Below are positions 8,827-19,866 of a stretch of DNA of 64,000 nt, piece after piece. How positions within the stretch are numbered: position 1 is the stretch's first letter; every line of letters begins with the position of its first letter. The position numbers and the translations under genes are program-made. The DNA lies in the NCBI GenBank assembly GCA_013334865.1, contig JAAXWS010000009.1:1-64000 (forward strand), given 5' to 3'. The notes under the pieces are model-generated. The model searched no databases, was not told the DNA's origin, and was given only the letters and a program-made list of their open reading frames with translations. Origin of the DNA: Chlorobiaceae bacterium (GTDB lineage Bacteria; Bacteroidota; Chlorobiia; Chlorobiales; Chlorobiaceae).

Positions 8827-10356
8827 ATGGTGTCGCTGAAGGCGATCGAAGCGGGGATAAAGGGCCTCATGGGATGCCGCGGGGATGCCGACCCGACCGC
8901 GGTCGGGATCGGCCTGGTGACCTGCGATTCGCGTGAGTGCGTGCCCGGCGCGCTCTTCGTGGCTGTGCGCGGCTTCAGGACCGACGGACACCGGCACATC
9001 GCCGCCGCCGTTGCGGCAGGCGCGGCCGCCGTGGTCTGCGAGGAGTATCCGCAGGAGTGCCATCCTTCTGTGCGCTACCTCCTGGTCGGCGACGGACGGG
9101 AGGCGCTGGCCGATGCGGCACGGGTGTTCCACGGGGATGCCTCGGGCAGGCTGATGCTCATCGGTGTGACCGGCACGAACGGCAAGACCACGACCTCGCG
9201 CCTGATCACCTCGATGCTGAACTCCGCGGGGATCCCGGCGGGCTACATCGGTACGGGGCTCTGCCGGATCCTGGATCGCGAGATCGTGCTCGATCGCACC
9301 ACGCCCGAATCGCACGAGCTGCAGGCGCTCTTCCGCCGGATGCTCGATGCCGGGTGCCGAGCCGCCGTGATGGAGGTCTCCTCACACGCCCTGGTGCTCA
9401 AGCGGGTGCACGGCATGCGGTTCCGCGCCGCCGTGTTCACGAACCTGACCCCGGAGCACCTCGACTTCCACGAGACCATGGAGGGGTATGCCGAAGCCAA
9501 GCGCCTGCTTTTCGGCCAGCTGACGTCCGACGGGTTCGGGGTGGTCAACGCGGACGATCCCCATGCCTCGTTCATGGTGGCGCGGCTCTCCCCTGAACGG
9601 GTGTTCCGATGCTCGCTCGAAGGCGTCGCGGCCGGTGCCGCAGCCGATCGTCGCATCGGAGCGGAGATCACGGGCATGAGCGTCGAGGGGACCCGGGCGA
9701 CGATCTCGTCCGGGGAGGATCGGCTGCCGGTGACGGTCGCCCTGCCGGGGACCTTCAATGTCATGAACCTCCTCGAAGCTTTTGCCGTGGGGCTCGGGCT
9801 CGGCCTCGACAAGGATGCCGTGTTGCGGGGAATCGCCTCCGCCGATGCGGTCGAAGGGCGCATGGAGCGTTTCTGGAGCCCGGACCGGAGCCGCTGTGCA
9901 GTGGTCGACTACGCCCATACTCCCGATGCGCTGCAGAAGGCGCTCGAGGCGCTCCGCGGGATCTTGCCCGCCGGTGCGGGGCTGACCGTGGTGTTCGGGT
10001 GCGGCGGGAACCGCGACCGGCTGAAACGTCCCGAGATGGGGCGGATCTCGGCCGACCTGGCCGACCGGGTCATCCTCACCTCCGACAACCCGCGGGACGA
10101 GGATCCCGAGGCGATCCTCGACGAGATCGAGGCCGGAATGGCCGGCCGGGCCCACCTGCGGGTGAGCGACCGCGCCGAAGCGATCCGCCGGGCGGTCGAG
10201 GGGCTCGGGGATGGCGACATCCTGCTGGTCGCAGGGAAAGGACATGAAAAATACCAGGAGGTCGCGGGCAAGAAGCACTACTTCTCGGACCAGGACATAC
10301 TCGCCGGATGCCTCGGGAAGCCGGGCAAGGCGGACGAAGCAAAGGAGATTGCATGA
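8827..10356 (+). CDS. murE: UDP-MurNAc-tripeptide synthetase (meso-diaminopimelate adding)
   Basis: A 509-residue Mur ligase that adds the third amino acid to UDP-MurNAc-L-Ala-D-Glu. The P-loop is GVTGTNGKTTT, the central domain has VMEVSSHAL and TPEHLDFH, and the C-terminal domain contains SDNPRDEDP, whose DNPR motif is diagnostic of meso-diaminopimelate rather than lysine specificity. ATG 8827 is chosen over 8800 because GAAGGGAG precedes it at good spacing. Its stop overlaps the murF start by ATGA. Confidence 0.95.
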   Translation: MVSLKAIEAGIKGLMGCRGDADPTAVGIGLVTCDSRECVPGALFVAVRGFRTDGHRHIAAAVAAGAAAVVCEEYPQECHPSVRYLLVGDGREALADAARVFHGDASGRLMLIGVTGTNGKTTTSRLITSMLNSAGIPAGYIGTGLCRILDREIVLDRTTPESHELQALFRRMLDAGCRAAVMEVSSHALVLKRVHGMRFRAAVFTNLTPEHLDFHETMEGYAEAKRLLFGQLTSDGFGVVNADDPHASFMVARLSPERVFRCSLEGVAAGAAADRRIGAEITGMSVEGTRATISSGEDRLPVTVALPGTFNVMNLLEAFAVGLGLGLDKDAVLRGIASADAVEGRMERFWSPDRSRCAVVDYAHTPDALQKALEALRGILPAGAGLTVVFGCGGNRDRLKRPEMGRISADLADRVILTSDNPRDEDPEAILDEIEAGMAGRAHLRVSDRAEAIRRAVEGLGDGDILLVAGKGHEKYQEVAGKKHYFSDQDILAGCLGKPGKADEAKEIA

Positions 10357-11768
10357 AGGGAACCCTGACTTGCGGGGATTTGGCAAAAGCCGGCCGGATA
10401 GTGGCCACGGACGCGGGCGAGGGCTATGCGCTGGTCGACCCGGTCGTGGTGATCGATTCGCGGGAGGCCGTGGCGGGCTCGGTTTTCGTTGCCCTGCCGG
10501 GCGACAGGACCGACGGGCACCGCTATGTGGCCGACGTGTTCGCGAAAGGTGCGGCCTGGGCCGTGGTGAGCCGCGACTGGCACGAGGCGAACGGCAGGGA
10601 GTTCACCGGGCCGGAGCACCGATTCGTGGTGGCGGACGACCCCGTTACCGCACTCCAGACGCTCGGTGCGTGCTACCGGGAGCGGTTCGACATCCCGGTG
10701 ATCGGGGTCGGCGGCAGCAACGGCAAGACCACCACGAAGGAGATGCTTGCCGCCGTGCTGGCGACGAAGTTTTCCGTCCACATGAGCCAGGGTAATCGCA
10801 ACAACCACCTCGGCGTGCCGCTGACCCTCCTGCAGATGCGGCACGATACCGATGTCGCCGTGGTGGAGATGGGCATCAACCATCCGGGCGAGATGGCCAT
10901 CCTCTGCGGGATCGCCAGGCCGACGCACGGGCTGTTGACCAACATCGGCCACGAACACCTCGAATTCTTCGGCAGCCTCGACGGCGTGGCCGAGGCCGAA
11001 GCCGAACTCTTCGGTTTCCTGGACGCTCACGGCGGAACGGCGTTCGTCAACATGGACGATGCCCGGCTGCGCAAGGCGGGCGAAGGGCTCGCCCGCAAGG
11101 TGTGTTTCGGCACCTCTCCGGGCGGCTGCAACGGGTGGTGGGCCGAAGGGGTCTCGGCCGACCGGGTCGGACGGGTTTCCTTCTCGATCTGCTCGAAGGA
11201 GTGCCGCCAGCAGGTATCCATGCAGTTCATCGGCCGCCACAACGTCATCAACGCCCTTGCCGCCGCGACGGTCGGCAGCCATCTCGGCCTGGGACCGGCC
11301 GCCATCGCCTCCGGACTCGAGGGTTTGGTGCCCGCGAAGGGGTGGAAGCGCATGGAGCTGCTCGAAGGGGGCGGCATCGTGGTGCTGAACGACACCTACA
11401 ACGCCAACCCCGACTCGGTGCGCTTTGCGCTCGACACGCTCGCCGGCCTCGGATGCGGCGGGAAGAAGATCGCGGTGATCGGCGACATGCTCGAGCTCGG
11501 GGAGACCTCGGCAGTTGAACATGAGGGCATCGGCAGGTATATTCAGCAGGTGCCGGTCGACGGTGTCTGCACCTACGGCGGGATGTCCCGGCTCTGCGGC
11601 CGGAACGCCGGCGAGCGCTCCCTGGGCCATTTCGACGACATGGACAGGCTGAACGCCTTCCTCGCGGGCCTGGTGAAGACCGGCGATGCCGTGCTGTTCA
11701 AGGGATCACGGGGCATGAAGCTGGAGCTTGCGGCCGAAGCGCTCATCAGGGCAAAAACACAAGAATAA
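10353..11768 (+). CDS. murF: UDP-MurNAc-tripeptide-D-alanyl-D-alanine ligase
   Basis: A 471-residue Mur ligase that adds D-Ala-D-Ala to give the pentapeptide. It has the N-terminal MurF domain with [15 protein letters not shown]-loop [14 protein letters not shown] (about 120-133), the ligase block [23 protein letters not shown], and the C-terminal [12 protein letters not shown]. The start at 10353 shares ATGA with the murE stop, so the two are translationally coupled. Length and order are normal for a dcw cluster. Confidence 0.95.
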   Translation: MKGTLTCGDLAKAGRIVATDAGEGYALVDPVVVIDSREAVAGSVFVALPGDRTDGHRYVADVFAKGAAWAVVSRDWHEANGREFTGPEHRFVVADDPVTALQTLGACYRERFDIPVIGVGGSNGKTTTKEMLAAVLATKFSVHMSQGNRNNHLGVPLTLLQMRHDTDVAVVEMGINHPGEMAILCGIARPTHGLLTNIGHEHLEFFGSLDGVAEAEAELFGFLDAHGGTAFVNMDDARLRKAGEGLARKVCFGTSPGGCNGWWAEGVSADRVGRVSFSICSKECRQQVSMQFIGRHNVINALAAATVGSHLGLGPAAIASGLEGLVPAKGWKRMELLEGGGIVVLNDTYNANPDSVRFALDTLAGLGCGGKKIAVIGDMLELGETSAVEHEGIGRYIQQVPVDGVCTYGGMSRLCGRNAGERSLGHFDDMDRLNAFLAGLVKTGDAVLFKGSRGMKLELAAEALIRAKTQE

Positions 11769-11775
11769 CGGAAGT

Positions 11776-12882
11776 ATGCTGTATTACCTGCTCAGATATA
11801 TCAAGGAGGCGTTCAATCCGCCAGGCATGAGGGTCATCGAGTACCTGACCTTCAGGTCGAGCGCGGCGGCCATCACGGCGCTCCTGATCACCCTGCTCGC
11901 CGGCCCCTGGTTCATCAGGTTCCTGAAGTCGCGCTTCATCGAGCCGGTCAAGGAGGAGGCGCCGCCGGAGCACCGCAAGAAGAGGGATGTGCCCACGATG
12001 GGCGGCCTTCTGATCATCTTCGCCGTCGAGGTCTCCACCATGCTCTGGGCGAAGCTCGACGACCCGCACGTCTGGCTGATCATGCTGGCCATCTTCTGGA
12101 TGGGGGCCATCGGCTTCATCGACGACTACCGCAAGGTGGTGCTCAAGATCAAGGGCGGCCTGGCAGGCAAGTACAAGCTGGTCGGGCAGATAGCGCTCGG
12201 CGTGGTGGTGGGGCTCTACACCTATAACGATCCCGCCTTCGCCGTGCTGCTCTCCAAGACCACCGTTCCCTTCTTCAAGAAGCTGACGCTCGACTACGGG
12301 ATCCTCTACATCCCCGTGGTCATCTTCATCATCACGGCCGTCTCAAACGCGGTCAACCTGACCGACGGGCTCGACGGCCTGGCCGCCGGCAGCTCCGCGA
12401 TCGTGGTGTTCGCCCTCGGCGTTTTCGCCTACCTCGCGGGTAACGCCGTCTACGCCGGGTACCTGAGCATTCCGTTCATCCCGGGCGCGGGCGAAGTCGC
12501 CATCGTCAGCATGGCCATCGTCATGGCCTGCGTCGGATTCCTCTGGTTCAACTCGAACCCGGCCGAGGTGTTCATGGGTGACACCGGCTCCCTGGCCATC
12601 GGGAGCGCCATCGCGGTCATCGCCCTCATGATCAAGCAGGAGCTGCTCCTCCCGGTGCTCGCGGGCGTCTTTTTCCTTGAGACCCTGTCGGTCTCGATGC
12701 AGGTCGCCTGGTTCAAGTTCACCAAGATGCGCTTCGGCGAGGGGCGGAGGATCTTCCTGATGGCCCCGCTGCACCACCACTTCCAGATGAAGGGGTGGCC
12801 CGAACAGAAGATCGTCATCCGGTTCTGGATCGTGACCATCCTGTTCGTCCTCACCAGTCTCACGACTTTCAAGCTCAGGTAA
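11776..12882 (+). CDS. mraY: Phospho-MurNAc-pentapeptide-transferase MraY
   Basis: A 368-residue integral membrane enzyme with about ten transmembrane helices that transfers phospho-MurNAc-pentapeptide to undecaprenyl phosphate, giving lipid I. Conserved cytoplasmic motifs are visible: [18 protein letters not shown] (Mg-binding aspartates), [28 protein letters not shown] and the HHHF block near the C-terminus. ATG 11776 gives MLYYLLRYI, the usual MraY beginning; a longer in-frame start at 11728 would overlap murF by 41 bases. Confidence 0.96.
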   Translation: MLYYLLRYIKEAFNPPGMRVIEYLTFRSSAAAITALLITLLAGPWFIRFLKSRFIEPVKEEAPPEHRKKRDVPTMGGLLIIFAVEVSTMLWAKLDDPHVWLIMLAIFWMGAIGFIDDYRKVVLKIKGGLAGKYKLVGQIALGVVVGLYTYNDPAFAVLLSKTTVPFFKKLTLDYGILYIPVVIFIITAVSNAVNLTDGLDGLAAGSSAIVVFALGVFAYLAGNAVYAGYLSIPFIPGAGEVAIVSMAIVMACVGFLWFNSNPAEVFMGDTGSLAIGSAIAVIALMIKQELLLPVLAGVFFLETLSVSMQVAWFKFTKMRFGEGRRIFLMAPLHHHFQMKGWPEQKIVIRFWIVTILFVLTSLTTFKLR

Positions 12883-12883
12883 C

Positions 12884-14275
12884 GTGGAACCGGAAAGACT
12901 CAGGGGAATGAAGGCGTCGGTGCTCGGCGCCGGGAAGAGCGGGCTGGCGGCGGCAGAACTGCTTGTCAAGGCGGGTGCGCGCCCGTTCGTCAGCGAATTC
13001 GGGCTGATGTCGACCGAAGCCGTCTCGCTGATGAACGAGCTGGCCATCCCCTTCGAGGAGAGTGGCCATACGGAACGGGTCTTCGACGCCGCCTTCTGCA
13101 TCGTCAGCCCCGGGATCCCGCAGACGGCACCGGTGCTGCTCGAGATGGCCCGGAGGGGCGTCCCGGTCTACAGCGAGATCGAAGCCGCCTCCTGGTTCTG
13201 CTCCGCCCGCGTCATCGGCATCACCGGCACGGACGGCAAGACCACCACGGCCACGCTCATCCACCGCATCTGCGAGGCCGAGGGCCGGCTCCGCGGATTC
13301 CGCGCATTCAGCGTCGGCAACATCGGGGTGCCATTCTCCTCGAAGGTGCTCGAGGCGGGGCCGAAGGACCTTGTCGTGCTGGAGCTCAGCAGCTACCAGC
13401 TCGAGGGCTGTGTCACCTTCAGGCCGGACGTCGCGGTGCTGACCAACATCACCCCGGACCACATGGACCGCTACGGCGGCGACATCCGGGCCTACGCGGC
13501 GGCCAAGTTCAGGATCCACGCCAGCCAGGGCGGGGAGGGGACGGTGGTCTACAACCACGACGACCCGATGCTCAGGGAGCACTTCACCGGGGAGGAATGG
13601 CCTTTCAGCATCGTCCGCTTCGGCTTGCAGGAATGCGTCCCGGAGCCGGGCGTCGCAGGTTTCGTCACGGTGCGCGATGGCGCGATCGTCGACCTGGGGT
13701 CGGGTGAGGAGGTCATCGGGGTCGACGAGTTCGTCAAGCCGAGCTTCCGGGGGGAGCACAACATCTACAACGCCCTCGCCGCGGTCGCCGCGTCGAGGGC
13801 GGCAGGAGTCTCATCAGCGGCGATCCGCGAGGGGCTCGTGAAGTTCGGCGGCGTCGAGCACCGGCAGGAGTTCGCTGGGTCGGCGTGCGGCCTGGAGTGG
13901 ATCAACGACTCGAAGGCGACGAACGTCAACGCGATGCGCCAGGCGCTGCAGGCCGTGCCGGCAGGCATGGTACTGATCGCCGGAGGGCGCGACAAGGGCA
14001 ACGACTATCGCGCCGTCGCCGCGCTGGTAAGGGAGAAGGTCTCCTGCATCGTCGCCATCGGCGAGTCACAGGAGAAGCTCGCCGCGGCGTTCGACGGCGT
14101 CGTCAGGGTGGTGATGGCCGGCTCGCTGCGCGAGGCGGTCGCCGAGGCCGCACGGGCAGGGGCTCCCGGCTCGACCGTCCTCTTTTCGCCCGCCTGCTCG
14201 AGTTTCGACATGTTCCGGGACTTCGAGGACCGGGGTGAACAGTTCAAGCAACTTGTCAGGGAGCTTCCGTCATGA
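12884..14275 (+). CDS. murD: UDP-MurNAc-L-alanine:D-glutamate ligase
   Basis: A 463-residue MurD. The N-terminal Rossmann motif GAGKSGLAA binds the substrate uridine portion, the P-loop is GITGTDGKTTTAT, followed by SSYQLEG, TNITPDHMDRY and the C-terminal INDSKATN and FSPACSSFD. The start is GTG 12884, one base after the mraY stop; ATG 12908 is an alternative that would remove eight residues. The stop overlaps ftsW by ATGA. Confidence 0.95.
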   Translation: MEPERLRGMKASVLGAGKSGLAAAELLVKAGARPFVSEFGLMSTEAVSLMNELAIPFEESGHTERVFDAAFCIVSPGIPQTAPVLLEMARRGVPVYSEIEAASWFCSARVIGITGTDGKTTTATLIHRICEAEGRLRGFRAFSVGNIGVPFSSKVLEAGPKDLVVLELSSYQLEGCVTFRPDVAVLTNITPDHMDRYGGDIRAYAAAKFRIHASQGGEGTVVYNHDDPMLREHFTGEEWPFSIVRFGLQECVPEPGVAGFVTVRDGAIVDLGSGEEVIGVDEFVKPSFRGEHNIYNALAAVAASRAAGVSSAAIREGLVKFGGVEHRQEFAGSACGLEWINDSKATNVNAMRQALQAVPAGMVLIAGGRDKGNDYRAVAALVREKVSCIVAIGESQEKLAAAFDGVVRVVMAGSLREAVAEAARAGAPGSTVLFSPACSSFDMFRDFEDRGEQFKQLVRELPS

Positions 14276-15486
14276 ACGAGGTCGAAGTGTCAATCGCCCC
14301 CGGATCGGGTTCGGCGTCGCCAGAGCCCTTGCGGCAGGCGCGCGGTGGTGACGGCGTCGCCGGCAAGGTGCTGCTGCTGATCGTTGCGCTGCTGATGTGC
14401 ATCGGCATCATCGTGGTGTACAGCAGCGGGGCCGGATGGGCGGAGGAGAAGTTTTCGGACCCGCAGTACTTCCTCTGGCGGCAGCTCACCTTCGCGGTCG
14501 CCGGCATGGTGCTTATCGTCGGGGTTGGGGCGGTCGACTACCATGTCTTCATGAAGACCAGCAAGCTGGTGCTTTTCGTCAGCATGGGCCTGCTCGCGGC
14601 GCTCCTCATGCTCAAGGTCGTCCACGTCATCCACGGAGCGGCCCGCTGGCTCGGATTCGGGCCGTTCAAGTTCCAGGCTTCCGACCTCGCCAAGTACGCG
14701 ATCATCTTCCATTTCTCACGGCTCATCAGCGAAAAGCAGGAGTACATCAAGGACCTGCACGACAGCTACTACCCGCTGCTCATCCTCCTCATGTCGGTCG
14801 TGGCGCTGGTGGCCCTGGAGCCGAATTTCAGCACCGCGTCGCTCATCGCCCTCATCGGCTTCATCCTGATGTTCATCGGCGGCGTCAGGGTCAAGTACCT
14901 TCTCGCCACGGCGTCGATGCTCATCCCGATCGCGGCGGTGTTCGCCATCGCGGCACCGTACCGGGTCTACCGCCTGGTCACCTTCCTCAGCTCTGACCCG
15001 AAGCAGATGAGCTACCAGGTCCTCCAGGCGCTGATCGGCCTCGGCAACGGCGGCATGTTCGGGCTCGGCGTCGGCAACAGCAAGCAGCGGGAGCTCTACC
15101 TGCCGCTCTCCTACAACGACTTCGTGTTCGTCGTCATCGGCGAGGAGTACGGCTTCATCGGCGCGCTGGTGGTGCTGACCCTGTTCGCCGGCTTCTTCAT
15201 CTGCGGCATCATCATCTCGAAGCACGCCCCAGACACTTTCGGCCGGTACGTCGCGCTCGGCATCACGATCGCCATCTCGCTGTTCGCATTCGTCAACATC
15301 GCCGTGGCGAGCCACCTCCTGCCGACTACCGGCGTGGCGCTGCCGTTCATCAGCTACGGAGGCACGGCCCTGCTGTTCAATTCGCTCGGAGTCGGCATCC
15401 TTGTCAGCATCTCCAGGTACAAGCGGCGCGAGGAGGCGATGGCCAAGGCAAGCCTCAACCCTGAAACCGAAGGAGGTCCGCAGTGA
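14272..15486 (+). CDS. ftsW: Septal peptidoglycan glycosyltransferase FtsW
   Basis: A 404-residue SEDS-family polytopic membrane protein, the polymerase that works with FtsI at the septum. It has about ten transmembrane helices; conserved stretches include [11 protein letters not shown] (about 141-151), [27 protein letters not shown] and [12 protein letters not shown] near the C-terminus. A polar cytoplasmic N-terminus of about 40 residues precedes the first helix. It is coupled to murD (ATGA) and to murG (GTGA). Order murD-ftsW-murG is canonical. Confidence 0.95.
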   Translation: MNEVEVSIAPGSGSASPEPLRQARGGDGVAGKVLLLIVALLMCIGIIVVYSSGAGWAEEKFSDPQYFLWRQLTFAVAGMVLIVGVGAVDYHVFMKTSKLVLFVSMGLLAALLMLKVVHVIHGAARWLGFGPFKFQASDLAKYAIIFHFSRLISEKQEYIKDLHDSYYPLLILLMSVVALVALEPNFSTASLIALIGFILMFIGGVRVKYLLATASMLIPIAAVFAIAAPYRVYRLVTFLSSDPKQMSYQVLQALIGLGNGGMFGLGVGNSKQRELYLPLSYNDFVFVVIGEEYGFIGALVVLTLFAGFFICGIIISKHAPDTFGRYVALGITIAISLFAFVNIAVASHLLPTTGVALPFISYGGTALLFNSLGVGILVSISRYKRREEAMAKASLNPETEGGPQ

Positions 15487-16577
15487 ACGTACTCTTCGCC
15501 GGCGGGGGCACGGGAGGCCACCTCTACCCCGGCATCGCCATGGCGGCGCAGCTGCAGAAGGCAGACCCGAAGGTTTCTGTCCTGTTCGCCGGCACCGCCG
15601 CCGGTATCGAGGCGACCGAGGTGCCGCGCCTGGGCTACCGGATCCACCTGCTTCCATCCCGGGGGCTGAAACGGGGACGCTCGCTGCGCGACCTCGCCGA
15701 CAACGTCGGCGTGCTCGCCGACTTCGTCTCGGCCGTCATGCAGTCGATGTCGCTCATCAGGCGGGAGCGTCCCGACGTGGTTGTCGGGACGGGGGGCTAT
15801 GTCAGCGCCCCGGTGCTGCTTGCCGCCCAGCTTATGGGGCGCAGGACCCTGATCCAGGAGCAGAACGCATTCCCCGGCCTGACGACGAGGCTTCTTGCCC
15901 GTCGGGCGACCGAACTGCACCTTTCGTTCGAGGAGAGCCGCCGCTTCTTCACTCGCGGCAAGGGGGTGTTCGTGACCGGCAACCCCGCCCGGTCGTTCGA
16001 AGCCGGGGAGCCCGGCGCGGCCCGGCGCAGGTTCGGCCTCGAGCCCTCACGGCCGACGATGCTCGTCTTCGGCGGCAGCCGGGGCGCAAGGTCGATCAAC
16101 AATGCGATGCTCGGCTTCATCCCGAAACTCTCCGGGAAGGTCAACCTGATCTGGCAGACCGGTTCGCTCGACTTCCCGAGGATCGAAAAGGAGGTCAGGC
16201 CCTCCGATTCGCTCTGGGTCGCCCCTTACATCGAGGAGATGGGCCCGGCCTACGCAGCCGCTGACCTGGTGGCCTGCAGGGCCGGTGCCTCGACCCTCGC
16301 CGAGTTGACCAACCTCGGCAAGCCCTCTATCCTCGTGCCCTATCCCTATGCCGCGGCGGACCACCAGCGCCACAACGCCCTCGCCCTGGTGAAGGCCGGA
16401 GCCGCCCTCATGATCGAGGACAGCCGTTTCGGCGGGGAGGATGCGCTCGGGACGATCATGGAGACGCTCGGAAACCACGGAGCGCTCGAACGCATGGGTG
16501 CGGCGAGCAGGGGGCAGGGGCATCCCGCTGCGGCGGCTGAGCTTGCGGCAAGAATCATCGCGCTTTCAAAACATTAA
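15483..16577 (+). CDS. murG: UDP-GlcNAc:lipid I N-acetylglucosaminyltransferase MurG
   Basis: A 364-residue GT-B fold glycosyltransferase, membrane-associated on the cytoplasmic face, that converts lipid I to lipid II. It starts at GTG 15483, overlapping the ftsW stop (GTGA). The N-terminal glycine loop [11 protein letters not shown] (about 7-17) and TGGYVSAP, the second-domain loop [11 protein letters not shown], and the donor-site segment [20 protein letters not shown] are all present. It ends 13 bp before murC. Confidence 0.95.
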   Translation: MNVLFAGGGTGGHLYPGIAMAAQLQKADPKVSVLFAGTAAGIEATEVPRLGYRIHLLPSRGLKRGRSLRDLADNVGVLADFVSAVMQSMSLIRRERPDVVVGTGGYVSAPVLLAAQLMGRRTLIQEQNAFPGLTTRLLARRATELHLSFEESRRFFTRGKGVFVTGNPARSFEAGEPGAARRRFGLEPSRPTMLVFGGSRGARSINNAMLGFIPKLSGKVNLIWQTGSLDFPRIEKEVRPSDSLWVAPYIEEMGPAYAAADLVACRAGASTLAELTNLGKPSILVPYPYAAADHQRHNALALVKAGAALMIEDSRFGGEDALGTIMETLGNHGALERMGAASRGQGHPAAAAELAARIIALSKH

Positions 16578-16590
16578 GGACTCCTTATCG

Positions 16591-18000
16591 ATGGAACTGG
16601 GAAAAACGAGAAACGTGCATATCGTCGGCATCGGCGGGGCGGGCATGAGCGCCATAGCGGAACTGCTCCTGAAGTCGGGGTTCGGCGTCAGCGGCTCCGA
16701 CCTCTCTCCGGGCGAGGTGACCGAAAAGCTCCGGGACCTCGGCGCCGTGATCTACCACGGACACAGTGCCGAGCAGGTCGGATCGAGCGACGTGGTGGTC
16801 TACTCCTCCGCCGTCAGGCCCGAGAGCAACGTCGAGATCCTGGCGGCCGAGAAGCTCGGCATCCCGGTCATCAAGCGCGACGAGATGCTCGGCGAGCTGA
16901 TGCGCTACAAGTCCGGCATCTGCGTCTCGGGCACCCACGGGAAGACCACCACGACGGCCATGATCGCCACCATGCTGATCGACGCAGGGGAGTCCCCGAC
17001 CGTCATGATCGGCGGCGTGTCGGACTACCTCAAGGGGAGCACGGTCGTCGGTGACAGCCGGTACATGGTGATCGAGGCCGACGAGTACGACAGGGCCTTC
17101 CTCAAGCTTACCCCGACCATCGCGGTCGTCAACAGCCTCGAGTCGGAGCACATGGACACCTATGGCACCATGGACGAGCTTCGCTCCTGCTTCGCCCAGT
17201 TCGCCAACAAGGTCCCCTTCTACGGCCGGGTGGTCTGCTGCGTCGACTGGCCGGAGATCCGCAGGCTCATCCCGCGCCTCAACCGTCGCTGCATCACCTT
17301 CGGGATCGAGGAGCCGGCGGACGTCATGGCTTCGGACATCGAACTCGGCGAGTCGGGGTCCCGCTTCACGGTCGAGGCCTTCGGTGAGCGCCACGAGGGG
17401 GTCCGCCTCGGCGTGCCCGGGCGCCACAACGTGCTCAACGCCCTGGCCGCCTTCTCCACCGGCCTCGAGCTGGGGCTCGAGCCGCAGCGCATCATCGCCG
17501 GCCTGGCCCGGTACAGCGGCATGCGCCGCCGTTTCCAGGTGAAATATTCGGGCGACGACGGCCTGCTGGTCGTCGACGACTACGCGCACCACCCGTCCGA
17601 GGTCAAGGCCACCGTCCGTGCCGCCAAGGAGGGCTGGAAAGGCCACCGCATCGTAGCGGTGTTCCAGCCGCACCTCTTTTCGCGGACCGTCGAGTTCGCC
17701 GACGAGTTCGGATGGGCGCTGTCGAGGGCGGACCAGATCTTCGTCGCCGGCGTCTACCCGTCGCGAGAGCAGGCCGCCGACTACCCCGGGGTCACCGGCG
17801 AGCTGGTCGCCGAGGCTGCCCGGAAGGCCGGCGCGAAGCACGTGGCCTATGTCGCCGACCGCGACGGGCTGGAAGCCGCGCTGCGTCCCCTCGCCTCCGG
17901 CCCGACCCTGATCCTCTTCATGGGGGCGGGCGACATCACCCACACGGCGACGCAGTTCGCCGCTGAGTGCGGCAAAAGTGTAGCCGGCGGGGCCCGATGA
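16591..18000 (+). CDS. murC: UDP-MurNAc:L-alanine ligase
   Basis: A 469-residue MurC, which adds the first residue of the stem peptide. It has an N-terminal [12 protein letters not shown] Rossmann loop, P-loop [32 protein letters not shown], the FGIEEPADV region, and [11 protein letters not shown] in the C-terminal domain. ATG 16591 is chosen because homology begins at [13 protein letters not shown] and AAGGA lies upstream; longer reading overlaps murG. Its stop overlaps the murB start (ATGA). Confidence 0.95.
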   Translation: MELGKTRNVHIVGIGGAGMSAIAELLLKSGFGVSGSDLSPGEVTEKLRDLGAVIYHGHSAEQVGSSDVVVYSSAVRPESNVEILAAEKLGIPVIKRDEMLGELMRYKSGICVSGTHGKTTTTAMIATMLIDAGESPTVMIGGVSDYLKGSTVVGDSRYMVIEADEYDRAFLKLTPTIAVVNSLESEHMDTYGTMDELRSCFAQFANKVPFYGRVVCCVDWPEIRRLIPRLNRRCITFGIEEPADVMASDIELGESGSRFTVEAFGERHEGVRLGVPGRHNVLNALAAFSTGLELGLEPQRIIAGLARYSGMRRRFQVKYSGDDGLLVVDDYAHHPSEVKATVRAAKEGWKGHRIVAVFQPHLFSRTVEFADEFGWALSRADQIFVAGVYPSREQAADYPGVTGELVAEAARKAGAKHVAYVADRDGLEAALRPLASGPTLILFMGAGDITHTATQFAAECGKSVAGGAR

Positions 18001-18923
18001 TCTCGACGCAGGAGCTTATCCGGCTCATCAAGGGACCGATCGCCGTGGCCGAACCGCTGGCCCCCTACACCGGGCTGCGCATCGGCGGCACGGCGGACTA
18101 TTTCATCAAGCCCCGCGACCGGGCGGACCTGTGCCGTGCATTCGGCTATTTCAGGGAGCGAGGCCTGCCGTTCTTCATCCTCGGCAGGGGAAGCCGTCTC
18201 CTGGTGCACGAGGAGGGGTTCCGCGGCACGGTGATCGCTACCCACTACCTCGACCGGATCGTCGTCGACGGTGAGATGGTCGAAGCCGACGCCGGCGCCT
18301 CGATTCCGGCCATTGCCGATCGTGCCGCAAAGGCCTCCCTCGGGGGCCTCGGCCGGTTCGGCCGGGCTGCCGGTACCGTGGGGGGAGCCCTCTGCAGGAT
18401 CGACGGTTCTCCCGTAAAGGAGGCCGGCGAGTGCCTCGAGTGGGTCGACGTCCTCCGCAACGGTCGCGTCAGGCGGCTGAAGAACGGTGAACTGCATGCG
18501 AGCATGGGGACGCAGGGCATCGAGGCTGATGTGATCCTCGGCGCCGGCTTCAGGCTGCACAAGGTTTCTGGCAGGAACAGGCCGGCGGCTCCGGGCCATC
18601 CTCCGGATACCGGGGCCGCGCATTCCCGGGCGCTCTCCGGGAGGGTGTTCAGGGACCCCGCGCCGCAGTCCGGTTCGGGCCCCTCCTCCGCGGCCGAGCT
18701 GCTGGACGCCTGCGGCCTGAGGGGGGCAACCCGCGGAGGGGCCTCCTTCTCGGATGGCGACCCCAACCGGATCCTCAACAACGGGGCGGCTTCGTCGGAG
18801 GACGTGCTTGAACTGGTGCGCCATGCCAGTGAGGAGGTGCGGCAGCGATTCGGGGTGGTGCTCGAACTCGGACTTGTCCTTGTCCGAAACAACAGGAACG
18901 GAACCCATGTCCCCTTCAGCTGA
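17997..18923 (+). CDS. murB: MurB homologue (UDP-N-acetylenolpyruvoylglucosamine reductase fold) lacking catalytic residues
   Basis: This 308-residue protein is in the normal murB place between murC and ftsQ and has the MurB/FAD-binding-4 fold: YTGLRIGG (24-31), LGRGSRLLV (62-70) in place of the usual GxGSN, and AGTVGGAL (125-132). The active-site positions are altered. The NAGAYGG stretch after GGA reads RIDGSPV; the YRxS arginine region reads ASMGT (168-172); GSxFxxP, whose Ser donates the proton, reads SGRVFRDP (214-221) with Arg216 at that place; and the C-terminal LxxEV glutamate reads LELGL (289-293) with Gly292. The reading frame is intact and coupled to murC (ATGA), so it is not an obvious pseudogene. 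Enzymatic MurB activity is doubtful; a structural or regulatory role is conceivable. Confidence 0.8.
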   Translation: MISTQELIRLIKGPIAVAEPLAPYTGLRIGGTADYFIKPRDRADLCRAFGYFRERGLPFFILGRGSRLLVHEEGFRGTVIATHYLDRIVVDGEMVEADAGASIPAIADRAAKASLGGLGRFGRAAGTVGGALCRIDGSPVKEAGECLEWVDVLRNGRVRRLKNGELHASMGTQGIEADVILGAGFRLHKVSGRNRPAAPGHPPDTGAAHSRALSGRVFRDPAPQSGSGPSSAAELLDACGLRGATRGGASFSDGDPNRILNNGAASSEDVLELVRHASEEVRQRFGVVLELGLVLVRNNRNGTHVPFS

Positions 18924-19845
18924 CCAGATCGGTCGCGACGGCGACCAGCTTCAGGATCGGGGCGGCCCCGGTTCCCCGAAAGGGAAGGCCCTGCGCCTGC
19001 TCGCATTGCCACCGGTAGTCACGGTGGTGCTGCTGCTGCTTTTCGCCGGCATCGCCTCGCTCGCCTGGCAGGCCTCCCACTGGAAACAGAACGTCGTGGC
19101 CTCACGGGTGGTGGTCGTCGGCACCCGGCTGGTCCCGAAGGAGCGTGTCGTGCGCGCCCTCGCGCCGTTCGGCGGGCGGAAGCTGGCCGAGCTGCGCGAA
19201 GAAGATCTGCTCAAGGCGCTCTCGGCGGAGCCCTACATCAGGGACGCCAAGATCTCCAGGGAGCTCAACGGGATCGTGAGGGTGGCCATTACCGAACGGC
19301 AGCCGATGGCGGTTACGTTATTCCAGGGCAGCCCGATGATTATCGACACTGAAGGATTCCTGTTGCCGGACAACGCCGTTTCGGCCCGGTACCATCGCCT
19401 GCCGAAGGTCTACGGCATTACCGGGGCCACGCAGGCCGGCGGAGGGAGCTGGCGGATGCAGGAGGCCGAGAAGCGTACGCTCGACAGCATGGTCGCGGCG
19501 TTCGCCCAGTCGGAATACGCAGGTATCATGCTTCGGGAAATCCACATTGCTCCGGGAAACGGCTCATGGTTTCTGGTGTCCGGCTCAACGGTCAGATTTA
19601 TTCTCGGCAATGACGGTAACTTCAAGGAAAAGTTGAAAAAATTCGAGATATTCTGGCAAAAGGTCATTGCAAAAAAGGGGCTCGACTGCTATGAGTCTGT
19701 AGACCTTCGATTCCGGGAAAGGGTTTTCGCCAAGGATCCGGGAGTCGCCGGGTCCTCCCAGGCCCCGCCCGTACCCGCACCTGCACCCGCGCCTGCACCT
19801 GCACCCCCGGAAATGCCAACGGCCGTACAGCCTTCGCCCCGCTGA
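18907..19845 (+). CDS. ftsQ: Cell division protein FtsQ
   Basis: A 312-residue bitopic inner-membrane protein with a cytoplasmic N-terminus of about 31 residues, a transmembrane helix (about 32-55), a POTRA domain (about 62-132) and the FtsQ/DivIB beta domain. It links the early and late divisome parts through FtsB/FtsL. The last about 25 residues are a Pro/Ala dipeptide-rich tail encoded by a repetitive stretch near 19770-19815. The start at 18907 has AGGAACGG upstream and overlaps murB by 17 bases. The position directly before ftsA is canonical. Confidence 0.9.
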   Translation: MSPSADQIGRDGDQLQDRGGPGSPKGKALRLLALPPVVTVVLLLLFAGIASLAWQASHWKQNVVASRVVVVGTRLVPKERVVRALAPFGGRKLAELREEDLLKALSAEPYIRDAKISRELNGIVRVAITERQPMAVTLFQGSPMIIDTEGFLLPDNAVSARYHRLPKVYGITGATQAGGGSWRMQEAEKRTLDSMVAAFAQSEYAGIMLREIHIAPGNGSWFLVSGSTVRFILGNDGNFKEKLKKFEIFWQKVIAKKGLDCYESVDLRFRERVFAKDPGVAGSSQAPPVPAPAPAPAPAPPEMPTAVQPSPR

Positions 19846-19866
19846 ACTATCATTGAAACTGGAGAA

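Noticed and set aside
6862-9315. 817-codon minus-strand open frame antisense to ftsI and murE
   Set aside because: Low-complexity Arg/Gly/Asp/His-rich translation typical of GC-rich antisense frames; the plus-strand genes have complete conserved motifs.
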